From contig CM065184.1 of NCBI GenBank assembly GCA_033026295.1, positions 7,195,501-7,259,500 on the forward strand: DNA of 64,000 nt, given 5' to 3'. Source of the stretch: Channa striata. Lineage: Eukaryota; Chordata; Actinopteri; Anabantiformes; Channidae. Below the pieces are notes generated by a model. The model was not told the DNA's origin. It made no database searches and saw nothing but the letters and a program-made list of their open reading frames with translations. This document shows, piece by piece, positions 49,628-62,800 of this stretch. Within the stretch, counting starts at the first letter, position 1. Each line of letters starts with the position of its first letter. Both the position numbers and the translations under genes were made by a program.

Positions 49628-49654
49628 CATGAACAGCAACGTTAGCATGGTTCC
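49628..49654 (-). other. Exon-like segment A, start-codon bearing
   Basis: On the minus strand an acceptor CTCTTCCTTACAG is followed by GGAACC, an ATG and six codons (LTLLFM), then a perfect GTAAGT donor. It could equally be the 3' part of a first exon extending upstream, because an in-frame ATG precedes it at 49687-49685. No protein is recognised. Confidence 0.25.
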
Positions 49655-52600
49655 CTGTAAGGAAGAGGCTCCTCTCTGCTCGCTCATTCACACGGCCACA
49701 CACACCTACAAACATGATGACATTATACAAATGAATACACCACTTTCACCACATGTAATTACTGTACACCTTCTCTGTGGCAGGTGATCTCATGCAAAAT
49801 GAGAGTTTGTATTTTAGGCATGGCAATTAATTTCCAGGCTGCACCTATCATTATGAAGCTAAATTTTAATTACTCATTTCAGGGCAGTTATGGTTGGAGC
49901 CCCAGCACACTAAAGATAATTTGCCTTTTCGTTAATCTTGAGGGAGGAGGGGGGGGTGGTTTACAGTGGCTATAGTGGCAAGTGCAGGCGATTTTTGTGA
50001 CAATCAGACTATAATTATGTGTGGGGAAGCAGCCAAGTGCAACATGGGCCGATGTCATTAACATGCAGCCCACCTCAGACTGAAAGGGGCTGGGGGGCTG
50101 TCATTATTTTCTATTATTCTGAGTGGAACACAAATCCAAATGAGCACAGATAAAAAAAGTAACTAAGCTTGATGCCACAGGCTTAGCCAGCTGTTTGATA
50201 TTCAACCATTAAACCTTGCTACAGTGAAAAGAGTGGGGTCGCAGGGATAATATTGCTTGAAGAACAATGTGAAATTTCATTAGGTCTGCTAATGCCTCCC
50301 TGACATTAGTGATAAATCCTCAGCTGCTTGCTAATGGGTGCTAAGGAAGCGGGTATCTATGGTCTGTGGCAACTGTACCATGTCCGATGGCAGGTATTGG
50401 AGAAATGTGGCCTAAATTGAACAGAGACACGTTGATGCACAAAGCGTGTGAGTATGACAAGATACTGAGGCTCTGAAACCTGCTCTGGGCACTTTTCTCA
50501 CACACTGCTGCACCGATTATGTGTCTCAAATACACATCCACACATTGAGTTGAAGATCCAATGCTCATGTCCTTCATTAACATTAGTCCATGTCACTGTG
50601 CTGCTGTTACTTCCAGGATTCAGGAGCCACTGTGTTGTACAGTATTCATGACAGACAATTTGGAGTTATGGATGAATATTTCATGGCCTGATGGACTGGG
50701 ATTCAGCCTGAGATGCTGTTGGCAGTGGATACTATTCATACTATTACACTCATACCAATACCTTGATACATCTCTTCCCCTTGAAATGTCAATGAGAAGG
50801 GATCTGAGAATCCGTCGATGTTTCCTGAAAAGGAAAACTAAGAAATCGAAACAGGGAGAGGCCGGGCGATTGTCTTACCAATAAGTGCTGATACATATTT
50901 TGATCTAATATATGTTTCCGACATCAAGGACTGGGGCAGTCGTGCTGTAAAAGTAGAGGGGAGTGTCTGGTGCCACTCTTACTGTCCGAGCTCTTGGTGG
51001 GATTTTCCTCACGCTGCACTGTGAATCAGAGGAGCAGAACCTGACAGATACCGGAGGCAGGCTCACCTTTTTCAGCACACTGCTGAGCTGCTACGGTGGA
51101 AACACCAGTCTGCAGGGGTGGGGCTGGGCGTCTGATATCACTGACATGTATCATACCTAATGTCTGAGGCCGTCTATTACCTGGCCCTCTGGGTTTTACC
51201 TCGCTTTGTCATCTCTCTCAAGCATTTCTTCCCTTTCCACTCTTCACTTCACTTCACACACACCGGAGCTGCTGAGGAGCTGGAAATCCAGCCAGACTGC
51301 AGTCTACGGCTGAATGAAGGAGAACACACGAATAGGGCTTGGAATTATTGGCTTAATTAGACCTAGAGGGAGTGCAGATTGAATGGTTTGCAAGAGCGAT
51401 GATAGTAATGCACAGGTGTGAGGAGGCCAGTGAAGCATAGTTGCACCTGAAAACCTCAGTTTTATATGGACATCTGCTGTTCAGGTTCAAAAGGCTCCTG
51501 CCTTCCACGTAAGTAGGGCACAAGAGAATATTGTTATTCATTTTGTGAAATTAATGGGGCATCAGTTACTCAATGGGAAAATAAATGGAGCATTTGAATG
51601 CTGACCCATGTTGGACCTGGCCATGAAGTTAACAGCATTATGAAGTACGGACATACTAAGGTATTAGAGGTGTGGAAATATAAAGAATGTTTTTTTTATA
51701 CATAAATGACAGGTATTACATATCTTTTATTTCCAAAATTATTTTGTATTACTCGTCATGGGAGGAGTGCTACTGTAATCCTGTTAATGCCAGTATCACC
51801 ATTTTAATTTACACTGTCAATAAATATAACATGATATATGATTAAAATATTAAGAATTAATATATGCACACAGAAGAAAGCGAAGCTGCATCTAATATGT
51901 CTAAAACATGGAAATCTGATCCTATTTAAATCAAAGTATTTGACACTGAAATGATTAGAGGTTAGGTGATAGAGGACAAGGACAAGGACATCCCCAGCTA
52001 CAAGGTGAATTCAGAAATGCTTTTTTAAACGGAGAAAGAAAAAAATCTAAATCTTTGGTGTTTTTGTGTCTGTGTCTTTGAGCAGGACATTAAAGCGCTT
52101 GCAGCTTCAGGGCGGCTCTTCTGTAGTTGACACAGTAATCTGACCTTATGGTGAGGAAGGAAGCAAATAGTCCATTTTCTCCACAGAGATGAATTAAGTA
52201 TCACATTATTACAGCAATGAGAAATTGTAAGTTTTCACTGCAGGCACATCAATGTGTAGGGGACAAATTAAGTGTGAAGTGATTTGGCATGGTGGCGCTG
52301 ACATTAAAAGGATGGAGCGGCGATGTTCAATCACGTGATGTGACACTGTGTGTAGCTTTGACTTTAGATCTAATCTCAAGTCTGCACAATGGCACAGGCA
52401 GCTGCATTATTAATGAATAACCTATTTTTATTGTTACTTTGCTTATTTGTGTTAAAAAGTCAGCAATCTAATTGTCACACACAGTTTAGTTTAAACTAGA
52501 AGAAACGCACCATGTGCTGTAAAAGCAACTGTCCTACAGTCTAACAAATATGTTGAATAGTTCGATTATCTCCTGCATGTGCAGCACAAACATCTGCAGC

Positions 52601-53189
52601 AGCAGAGTGAATGGTGTTAGCGTAGCATTGTCAGCTGTATCCAAGCCTTGGAAAATAAGTAAATCTGTGATTTGGACCTTCATAAATCTTCGATCTAATA
52701 CACCTCCACACAAGCTCTGCCCTAACTAGAAACTTTCTGAAAGATAGCAAATCGTTTCTGAAGCTCCTTTGATGGAGATGACAGCTTGGAGTCTGTAATA
52801 AGGAGGTTAGTTTTGCTCTGATTGCAGCACTCCCTTTGAATCGAGCAATTGTGAATCACTTTTCATCACCACAATGGAAGAGCTGGACACCAACTGCTGC
52901 TATTTGAATGCAGGTTATTTTCCAGCTCATTAAGCATATTGATAACAGTAAACAAATGGTAGATTTTAAGAAATGCACCCCACTAAGCACTTTCATTAAA
53001 AGTTTTTGGGTTTGGCTTGCGTGCATGAAAAGAAATGGATACTGTATTATATTAGTAAGCAGAAAATAAATAGTTATACATTGAACTACACTTGTTCTTT
53101 ATCTGTAGTTATATTGTAAGTATCATATAAATATTGAATAACATTATGACAGTGTGTTCATCTATTGCTTTTAGCTAACTAATGCTGCT

Positions 53190-53252
53190 ACTATTCTGGT
53201 AATATTCTGGTATTCTGGTTTACTATTAAAGCTATTCTGGTACCACTTTATA
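53190..53252. repeat. Short tandem TATTCTGGTA repeat
   Basis: Four spaced copies of TATTCTGGT occur within about 60 bases. Likely a small local duplication. Confidence 0.7.
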
Positions 53253-54715
53253 TTATAAGCTTCGTATTGACAATGTATAGAATTTTTTTTAATCTCAAAG
53301 TGGACCAAGTAGCTTTTGTGTGATATACCATCAAACACTAGAGGAAAATTAATAAATTACCTGTTTATACTTCACTTCATGTAAATATTTACAAAATTAC
53401 ACACCAAGGGCCAGAGCCACACAACTAGAAAATGTTAATTTAATAATGCACTCAAACAATTAGATACATTTCAAGTTAATATTGGTAAACTAAATGAATT
53501 AATCTCTAAATGTTCATAACTCTTCCGATCATACAGAGTTTTTATTTGACACAGGACATGTAGAGAGTCCACTGTAAACACAGGTGGAGTCCTTATCTTC
53601 CGTCTTATACGGATGTTGGGAAAAAAATATTTCTTCCCGTGTTCTTTATTGCTTTTACTTATCACTTCCCAGTAAAGAAATGAAAGGAACTGACAAAACC
53701 ACTGAAGAGAATATCAATATGAAAAACTTTTGTTAACCTGCATTAATTTTTACTGAGTCACTCATACAGTATTGAAATGATTTTTCAAACATGTCTGCAG
53801 TCAGACGTGCCCACCCTGCTCGCACAGACAGCTGCCGTGGACTCAGGCCTTTACCTCCGACGCCCTGTAGCTACTGCGAGCGACCTGAGATCAGACCCCT
53901 GTAATGTGGTGACCGAGAGCCGATAATCAGTGGCCCAGTTCCCGCTGAAATGAGCTTAACCGAGTGACAAAACCATCTGAATTCACATATTAGCCTCAAA
54001 ACGTCTTTATGACAAATGCCTGGTTAGCTGAGGGTTCACGCAGCCGTCTGTGCACTTACTGATGTTTCATTTACGACTGTGCCCTGTGCTGCAATTGGAA
54101 CGCTTTAGTTCTCCAGGACTCTTACAGAGAAACTTCCATTTAAAATGTTTACTGAGCTTTTTCTGAATGGTTACAGTTTTGACCAGCTATCTATTTCACA
54201 CTCAGTAATTCTACATATAAGCTTATCGTGCAGTTTGTATCCTTTCATAGCTGTAACTCTACTTTAAGTTGAATTTGCCCAAATGAAATAGAGCTTTGCA
54301 ATATGTTTTACAAATGTTCTTTGTATATTATACATACGATTTTACTGTTTGACTGTATCTATCAACACCAGCCAACATGCACTTCACAGGGCAGAAGTTA
54401 ATGGTGTATTTGAAGATTAAAGAGGCAAGTTGTCACCTTTTTGCGATCTACTGGGAAACTTTTCATTTTGCAGACATTAGTGCCCGATGTTTTCTGTCCA
54501 AATTGTACCACTTCCTGTCCCCTCTGAGACAAAGGTGTTGGGTCAGATCCTAATTTAGACCAATAAATTTAGACCCCAGGTTGCCGGGGGAGGCGCTGTC
54601 AGAGCAAGATTGATTTTCGAGCGTCAGCCCTGAAGTGTGCATGTGTGAGTGTGTGGGGGAACAAAGGGTGGTGTAGGGCCTCTAAGCCTCCATCGGGACT
54701 TACAATGGCTCTTAC

Positions 54716-54776
54716 CATCTGCTGAAGACAGTCCATACATCCCAAAGCATCATGTAGGGCCTCCCTATATTCCTCT
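54716..54776 (-). other. Exon-like segment D, 61 nt with open frame
   Basis: On the minus strand TCAATCAG, then 61 bases, then GTAAGA. One frame is open across the whole segment and reads EEYREALHDALGCMDCLQQM, which looks like an amphipathic coding exon, and stays open beyond the donor. I do not recognise the protein, and the acceptor tract is only moderate, so it may be a chance frame or a conserved non-coding element. Confidence 0.25.
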
Positions 54777-56210
54777 CTGATTGACTTGAAAGGTCACAGA
54801 CGGCATCGCGAATAAACACCCAATCAACATGCAGGCCTCTACAGAATGCCAATATCTCATCAGCTCTTTCAAACGGTCATCATGCTGACATTAGCTCCCA
54901 CCTCTCTGAATAACCTGAGCAGAGCAAAGCTTTTTGGGAAGAAAACCCGTCGACCAATACAGAGTTATTTACAGTGTTTGTACTGAGCAACTAATTCAAA
55001 CTAAATAAACAGGCTTTAAAAGTCACTACCCCAACAAACCAGCACTTTTAGTCCTGTGGGACATGTAAAGTCCAGTGCTGAGTGAAGACAGAAGACAAAA
55101 CACTGCTTGCGAACGATTTTTCAGGCATATTATAAAGGTGAATAAATGATAAGAGGTATGAGCTGTTTGCTTTCAGAAGATCAGTCTTTTTTACACAGAG
55201 GCTTCTGGTTTTACCCAACATTTTATAGAAATAAAACGCACATTTATTAAGTTTTTTTTTTTTTGCTCCTGTGCTTTTCAGTCCTGAATTGGAACAAGAA
55301 TTTAACACTGAGGTTGCTTATTGATGAAACTGATTGATCCTTCGGTGGCTTAGAAATCCATAGGAGGCAAACTGCATCTCTTGATCAAAGCACAGCTCAT
55401 TACTGCAAAGTCTCTTATCTCAATCTCATAGACACTCAAAATCCTTTTATGATCCCATATGGCTCATAACTAAAGCCCTGCCTGTAATTCATCAGGGTGT
55501 CCTGATTTCTTACCTCAGCAACTTAAATAAAATACAAAAAAATAAACAAAAGTTACATGATGCAATATACATTTATTGTTATGGAGGCATATGGGTTGAA
55601 ATAGTAATCAACAGCATCCTAACACACATATTAGGTGACATTTAAGTTGAGCAAATCTATCACCTATTAAACTATTAAGCTGACCTTAATTAAAAAGTAA
55701 AGCATTTTTTTTCTTGGAGAAAACTTACCAGCATAATGTTGAAATTTAATAAGATTCAAATAAAATATATGAGTGATAACCTTTTCTAAATATGAGCGGC
55801 ATGATCCTGTAAAATAAATATCAAAATGAAAACATAATTTTCTGCAATTTAGCACGAGTAAGAGTTTTCAAAGATGAAGCCACTACATTAAAAAAGAAAA
55901 CCTTGCTCAGAAAAATCATAAGTATATAAAACTTTGGTGATAAAACCAAAATTATGTGCAGCGTGAATGAAGAATCATCAAAGTGGGCTCTGGGCTCTGT
56001 TACATAAGCAGCGCACTACTGTACATACATATAAGGCGTCTGCCAGTAGTTTCAGACATTGTCAGCCTGTAGATGCCCGAGAGCAACAAAGCAAAATCAA
56101 TTCCACATGACGAGGTGCATGAATGATGCCAAAAGTCTGGGGCTCATCTCGTTCAGCCGAGCATGAAGGGTGCAAGTATTAATAAACCTTCAGACACAGA
56201 GTGAAAAAAA

Positions 56211-56236
56211 TAAAAATAAATAAATAAATAAAAAAT
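56211..56236. repeat. (AAAT)n repeat
   Basis: Tetranucleotide AAAT/AAATA units in an A-rich run. Confidence 0.85.
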
Positions 56237-56450
56237 CACACAGAGAGAATGCAAGGAATGATTTATATACGAGAGAATAGTTGGTAATGGTTTGGGGGTA
56301 AACACTAATATCCCTCTGGCCTGGTCTGCATTTCATACCACTGTGATGAAGCTGTCATAAGCACATACCACTCCGGTAATACAGTCCTCTGGGGGATGCT
56401 TAGTTTTAATTTGGATGTCAGAAGAAAATGATTGACTTTTACTGCTCAAA

Positions 56451-56470
56451 GTGTGTGTGTGTGTGTGTGT
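56451..56470. repeat. (GT)n microsatellite
   Basis: A pure GT run of 10 units. Confidence 0.9.
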
Positions 56471-56815
56471 TTGTGAACCAGTGTTTATCTATACCTGTCC
56501 GTGTCTGTCTATATTTTCAGGTGCACAAGAATATTAAGTTTGCTTGTGTGGAAAACATTTTCCAAATGTCATCTACTCAAAAATTAAAGAACTTACTTAA
56601 AGTCTGACTTCAGTTCATTGTGTGTTCATTATTGAGTGAAAAGCACAATGTAATTAGCTGACATCTTCATCTGACTTTTCTTCTTCTTCCTATTTGTTAA
56701 AAAAGCAGCAAGAAAGCATGAAGGACAATTGGGTGTGTTTTAAAAGCTATTAAAGAGGGTATTCAGGACACAAACTGCTCATTAATTCGCTGTAAAAAGC
56801 TCAACAACGTTCACT

Positions 56816-56855
56816 GAATCTACAGTAGTGCTTATAAAAGCACTACTGTAGATTC
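56816..56855. repeat. Perfect 18-bp inverted repeat with 4-base loop
   Basis: The arm GAATCTACAGTAGTGCTT (56816-56833) is the exact reverse complement of 56838-56855, separated by ATAA. The inner part reads TA-CAGTAGTGCTT...AAGCACTACTG-TA, so TA dinucleotides flank CAGT-type ends as in Tc1/mariner-like insertions. The loop is too small for a typical miRNA precursor. Confidence 0.9.
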
Positions 56856-59800
56856 CTGACGCCTGGTGTGTTTTTGTCATGTCCTCTACATGCATGTATG
56901 TAAAAACAGGAGAGGTTAATACAGTTAAATAGAGGCAGAGCAAAGAAACTAACGTACAGACTCTCAGCATCGCAGCTCAGCGGGAGTCTGGCTTTAATAC
57001 ACAAGCAAGTCCCAAAGTGGGAAATAGATGTATGAAGTGTATCATCATCAGAAGAACTCCGTGTCCTCTTGAACAACTGTGCGTCATAAACAGAATTTCG
57101 TTAAATGGCAAATCTCTCTCTCTCTCTCAAATAAAAATCAGTGCACATTGATACAAATAAAGAAAAGTCACCACCAGATATTTGAGGCAGAGTCATGGTG
57201 GGAGCAAATGGAAATTTATGTGGAAAGGATTCGTGTAATCATGTCGACTGGAAGACAAACACAGCTCTTCTTCATAGAGCCTTTAATGTCGTTATTAGCT
57301 TCCCTGGAAGGCGTAAATATCGACTTGAGCGTGGACTCCTTCACAGACCAGTGCACTTTGCCGTCCCGCCCCGCTAGTGCCATCAAATCAATCAACCTTT
57401 CTAATTAACTGCATCCAAATGAGGCATCGTCTTCTGTGCCTCCAAAAACACCCCTTTTCCACATCAGCTCGCGTGCGCACAGGGTGTTCTGCCCTGAGCT
57501 TGGTGCTATTTCTATTTCTGCATCCGGCCTGTAACCTCACACTCACCGTCCTTGTAGGTGCTCGATCTCTCCCTGTGAGCATTTCACACAGAGGTCTAAA
57601 CGACAAGTTTACTAACATTTTCTCGTGACAGATTTTCGGTGATGTTATATTCCACTTATTTTTCAGTTTGAACGAATGCATTAGTATTTCTGGAGTGGAG
57701 TAGCAGAATGTCTCTGAGCTACTGTGGATATATGACAAAGTATCTCTTTGAGGCCTGATAAAACAGGAAACTCTGCGAGAAACAGCTGCTCACAGTACAA
57801 ATCAGACCCTGCCTGCCAACTCTCCATCTCTCACTCGCTTTTCTTCTCTTTTCCTTAAATGCTCGCTCTCTCCTCGCCGCTTCTGATGGAGTCAGGGAGT
57901 GGAGCTCCTCTTAGCGACGCCCTCAGGGCACTTGGAGGAGCTCCAGATGTGCTCCTCCAGAGCTGAGGACCGCAGCATCTCTGGCGTTTTTCCATGCATC
58001 CAGCTCTCGTTCACTTCATTGACAATCAGTCCACATTTCAAACTCAATCTGTAAAAATCAGCTTCTTTCTCTCTGGGTTGGAGCATTAATTGAAAATGCA
58101 AACTGTAATCAGATCAGCTGAATAAAAATGAGTGGCTTAAAGATGGCTGATATGAGTGACAATTCACATGGCTCTGCATGAGATATTGAGAGGCTGGTTG
58201 AGATAATGGGGATGTGAATTTGATCAGAGTACGAGTTACTAATGGTCTGCTTTGGCAGGTGGTTTGGCTGGTCCCCCTGCCCTCTTACATTGGCAGCAGT
58301 TAGCTAAAATGATTTTACTCTCTAGAATAAACAGTTAATTAACATACTTTTATCTGCAGTAGAGCTTATTTTGAATAATTCGGTCAATAAAATATTGCTG
58401 CCACAAAGACACATGTTTGCAAAGTAATAATTTTACATTTATCATAGATGCATGCTGTCGTAAATGATGTAAACAAGTCAATTGCACCTTAAAGTTCAGT
58501 GGGAGCCTTAACGTAAGTACAGAACAACAAAAGGAATTTGTTACATGTAACATTAATTTACTCATTCATTTTTTTTGTCCTTATTCTGCTATATTTAAAC
58601 TTAACAAATGCACTATAACCACACTGTCACTAAAGGAAACAAACGGGAACTGTCCGTCTTTACAGTCCACATCAGTGTCTAATATTATGGAAATTTCTTG
58701 AATTCCTGCTAAGACAACAAACCCGTCTGCTAAGACGTTGTAAAAAAACAGCTACGTGCTGTTAACTTGTCTTTTTGTATTTTAAATGCTGCAATTGTGT
58801 TGTCAAACTTGTGACATTAGATTGTCTATTTGCATTCAAGAGCCTCCATAATTTACTGTGGCTGTACCTTATAAATCTTCTCATTATCAATTATCAATTA
58901 CTGATTGTGAAATATCTAAAAAGAGGCGTCCAAATTTAAAGGCCCAAGCAAACGGCTGCAGACACGATGAGATTAGATTCTTAGAATGACAAGTGGACTG
59001 TATTCAGAGCTAAATATTGTAGACTACTTACTAGTTTTATGTAATAAATACCATTCAAGTGTGATGAGTCCTTCTGACGGCTTGTGACAATATTTCCCTC
59101 TTCTTCTTGTTACCATTCAGACTACGACTGTACTAGATTATTCTCACCTGCCAACATTTCAATGGGGATTAATGGAAATGGCGCAGGGTGCCAGCCAAAT
59201 AGGCTCACTGGGCTGGTACCCAAAATGTTTTATTACCCAAGGCAATATTTTTAAAGGGAACCTGCAAATGCTACGAGAGCATGAGAAAATGGTTGATTAA
59301 AAGGAAACAAAGCATTCTTGATGTAGTTTAACGTGTGGTATCATTTTAACAGAAAAGCTGCATCTTAAAGGAACCCTTTAAAGCTGGGAGGGATTGGGAA
59401 AAGTCTTCCGTGCGCAAAACTACACCATCACCTTGGGTATTTGATTGTAAGATACTATAACTGGCTTGTTGATCATTTAAGAGCTTGTTTAATTAATGCT
59501 GCAATCAGGGCAGATGTGGATGAATAAAACTCGTACAGGGAGCCTGAGATCTTAGAGCACAGGCTCTAATTAAAAACATCAGGATCCAGGAGTCTGGATA
59601 AATGATCATCTTTGGGCTAAGCCTCACATGTGTAAAAGCTTCTTAGAGGGAGTTTGTTGACTGTAGACTGTAGTTTTATATTTAATGCAACTATTATTCC
59701 TTATTGAGACAGGACCAATGTTTGTTGGCCCATTCCAAACGTATCCCCCATAAAACATGTTAAAATACCAACAAATGCATGATAGCAGATGCTGAGCTTG

Positions 59801-62800
59801 CACAGTGGTGGGAACACAAGGTCACACACAAAATCTGCAGCTTACTGCAGCTTAAAAAACACGTTTTTAAAATGTAAAATCTGCTGCTTAAACTCTACTT
59901 TTCCATAGTGATAATATATTAACTTTTTTAAATTTTTAACACATTTCAGATTTACTGATATTTTATTTCCTTTCTTGTGAACTAGATAGAAATTTCACGG
60001 TGAACATGCATTATTCATGTTTAAAGCCACATTGTCTGAGTGGATCATTTGGCCTGTGATCATGCCTTGCGGGGGAAGACTGTTTATTATTTATTGAAAT
60101 AATCTCTCAGTTGCCCATGTGAGAAATCAGATTTTCTGGCAATGCACCAGAGTGCAGAGGAGCAGCGCAGAGCAACAGAAGTGGAGAGGGGAAAGTGTAT
60201 GAACAAGATTTTCTTTTGTTATAGACGAACAGACAAGACAAACAGCCCTCAGTGCGACAGCTGCCAGCTAATCGCTACCTCAAAACCACTTTACAATCAT
60301 TATCGTGACTACCTGATCTTTTGTTGGCACTTGCACTGTTCATGATCCTTCACTTGGAGGCTGCAGCCAGCTTGAGGTGTTTTGCTTAATAAGGTAATTT
60401 TACTCACTCCTGTCCTTGCTCACTCGCCGTTTCTCTTTAACATTTCAGTTTTAGGCCTTTGTCTTTGTGTGAGAGTGTGCATCCATGTGCATGTGTGCCG
60501 CGAGTGTGGGTGTAAACAATGTGCACTACATAGTTGCCATACCTAATGTGCTTGTTAGCCATCTCGGACTCCCTTGAGGCATGTGTCCCTATCCCAGGAC
60601 TTATTCATGGTCGGTTTTAACAAGCACTGTCGATGTGAGGCCATTGAGAGCTTGCAAGATTGCAGTCAATGGCAATTTCATGTGCCACACAGAGTGCAAA
60701 TGAGCTCTGCGAATATTACCGGGGCCCTCAATCTTTGTCAGTGACAGCAGGAAGGCTCAGGCGCAATGGCCACAGGCTGCAGGTAGCAGATATAATTGTA
60801 TTAAGAGCAGCCGGTTCAACAATCCGGTAAAAATTAGGCAACCCTTAGCTGCATTCTCTAAGTGGATGCCTGACATAGCAAAATTAGATTTAATAGTTTC
60901 CCTATAATAAAAAGAGCATGAAACAAAAAAAGCTTGGTTAATGTTTAAGTAATGCCCTGGTTGGTTAGTTTTGACTCTGCCTTTGAAAGACACAGTCTAA
61001 CATTTTGGAAACATATTTCCTGCCTTTCTTGTTCTCCCGTGACTATAACAGGATGCTGCTCACAGGCAGGTAGTTTAGCTGAGCACAAAGACCTGAAACA
61101 GGGCTAATAATCCGCCAGTTAAGAAAAGCCACTTACTACACCAACGGCTTTAAATCTAACTTCAGGTTACTGAACCTAACAAACAAAACTGCACACAACT
61201 ACTATTAAAACTCTAATATGTCAATAGTACTCTTTGGTTTCAAACAAATTAAAGAAATGAATTATAACCTTGAATCATAAGCATAATTAGTAAGCATTAG
61301 TGGTGATTTGTGATTAATACTTTTCACCTTGCCCTAAGCTAATCACTGTCAGCTGTAGCTTCACATTGAGCCTAAAAGCGTCTCAAACGTCTCAGATGCT
61401 CAGCAAATACGTGAATTTCCCAAAAAATCAAAACATTATTTTCAACATTCAAATGTAGAAAAGACGATAATGCATTGTATTGTTTTTTTTCTACACAAAG
61501 AGCTTCCACATTTTAAATTAGGACCACAGTAAAACATTTGCTTCGTAGAACATTTTATTTTACTGTGTGTATCTAAATCCATCTTTGCACATTCTCTGTG
61601 CTTTGCAGTTTTTCAAATCTTTGCCCAGTTATTATAACCTTAAAAACAATAGCAGTGGAAAAAACTAGACTAATGAAAGGCCAATCATCTATAAGATATA
61701 ACTGTTTCATATATTTGCAAACACATCAACCACGTACATTAACTTTAAATAAACACAGTAACCACGACCTTGGGTATGACTAGTTCTTTTTAAGTTAAAA
61801 GGTAATCATAATAAATTATCAGAGAATGGGAACAAAAAAAATATGAAGAAGTTGAACGAATAAATGTTGTTAAATGATGCCCTCATGCCATTTAGGTAAG
61901 TCCATTAGCAAGTAGAAGGCTTTCAACATGTCATGATTGCTTTTCTGTTATTCCTGCATGTCCAGAAATAACTTGTACCTTGTACGCTGCTGAATTATGA
62001 AGCGGGACATGGTTTGGGCTGAAAGCATTCCCAAATGAAACCATGTTCTTGTGCCTGAAATATGACAATGAAATGAGAGCAGTGAAAGTGTGAGGCTACA
62101 AAATACATCAAGAATCAAGGAGAATAAGGAAAGAGGACATGCGGAAGCAGAGACCTCTGAGGGGAGGGGGGCAAGAAGAAACCCACTTCATGAATTAACA
62201 AACCCGTGGTAATGGAGTCTAAGGTCTCATTGCTATTTGTGATGGAGGCAGCCATGCATTCACTCTCTACTTATTAGAAGGGAATGGGGAGACACAGTTC
62301 TTTTGATTAATACTCCCGCCTTTGTGGGGTTGGTGGGAGTGGAAAAGACAAGCAGGGAAAAAAAAAAAAAGAAAAATATGGAAGACAAGATTAAAAAGAA
62401 CAAAAACGTCACAAATTTATACCTCGAATCAGAGGTTTAGCAAATGACCAGATTAGCAACACAAGACACACAGCAAAACAATGTCCATGACTCATCCGGC
62501 ACAAGCTAAAATTCAATGTGCAACAATTTCGGCAGAAGCCCTGATGTACAGCACATACAGCAGAGAATCCTGTCAGAAAGTACTGGCAGCCTCAAGGTGA
62601 AGTGTCCTAAAAGAAAATACCACACAAAACATCGTTGTGTATTTGTTAAATAACACAAAACAGGCACAAAAATGTGTATTTTGATTAACTTTGAAATTCA
62701 GTCTCTGTAGAAGCCGTGGACGGGTCCTGACAAACTTTTACATTTTCAGGTAAAACTGCAGCAGCTCCGTTTTCTTCTGTTTCTGGATCATTGCAGCCTC

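Larger units (their letters stand above)
47190..56815. other. Gene-free intergenic DNA
   Basis: No supported coding gene. Frames of up to about 140 codons (for example minus 48497-48925) are low-complexity and unlike any family I know. The segment contains the octamer/X-box pair at 48.8 kb, exon-like segments at 49628 and 54716, a short TATTCTGGTA repeat at 53.2 kb and an (AAAT)n run at 56.2 kb. Confidence 0.55.

Noticed and set aside
56816..56855. The perfect hairpin as a microRNA precursor
   Set aside because: A 4-base loop and an 18-bp stem are too short for Drosha/Dicer processing, despite a chance AAGCACTACT match to part of miR-142-5p.
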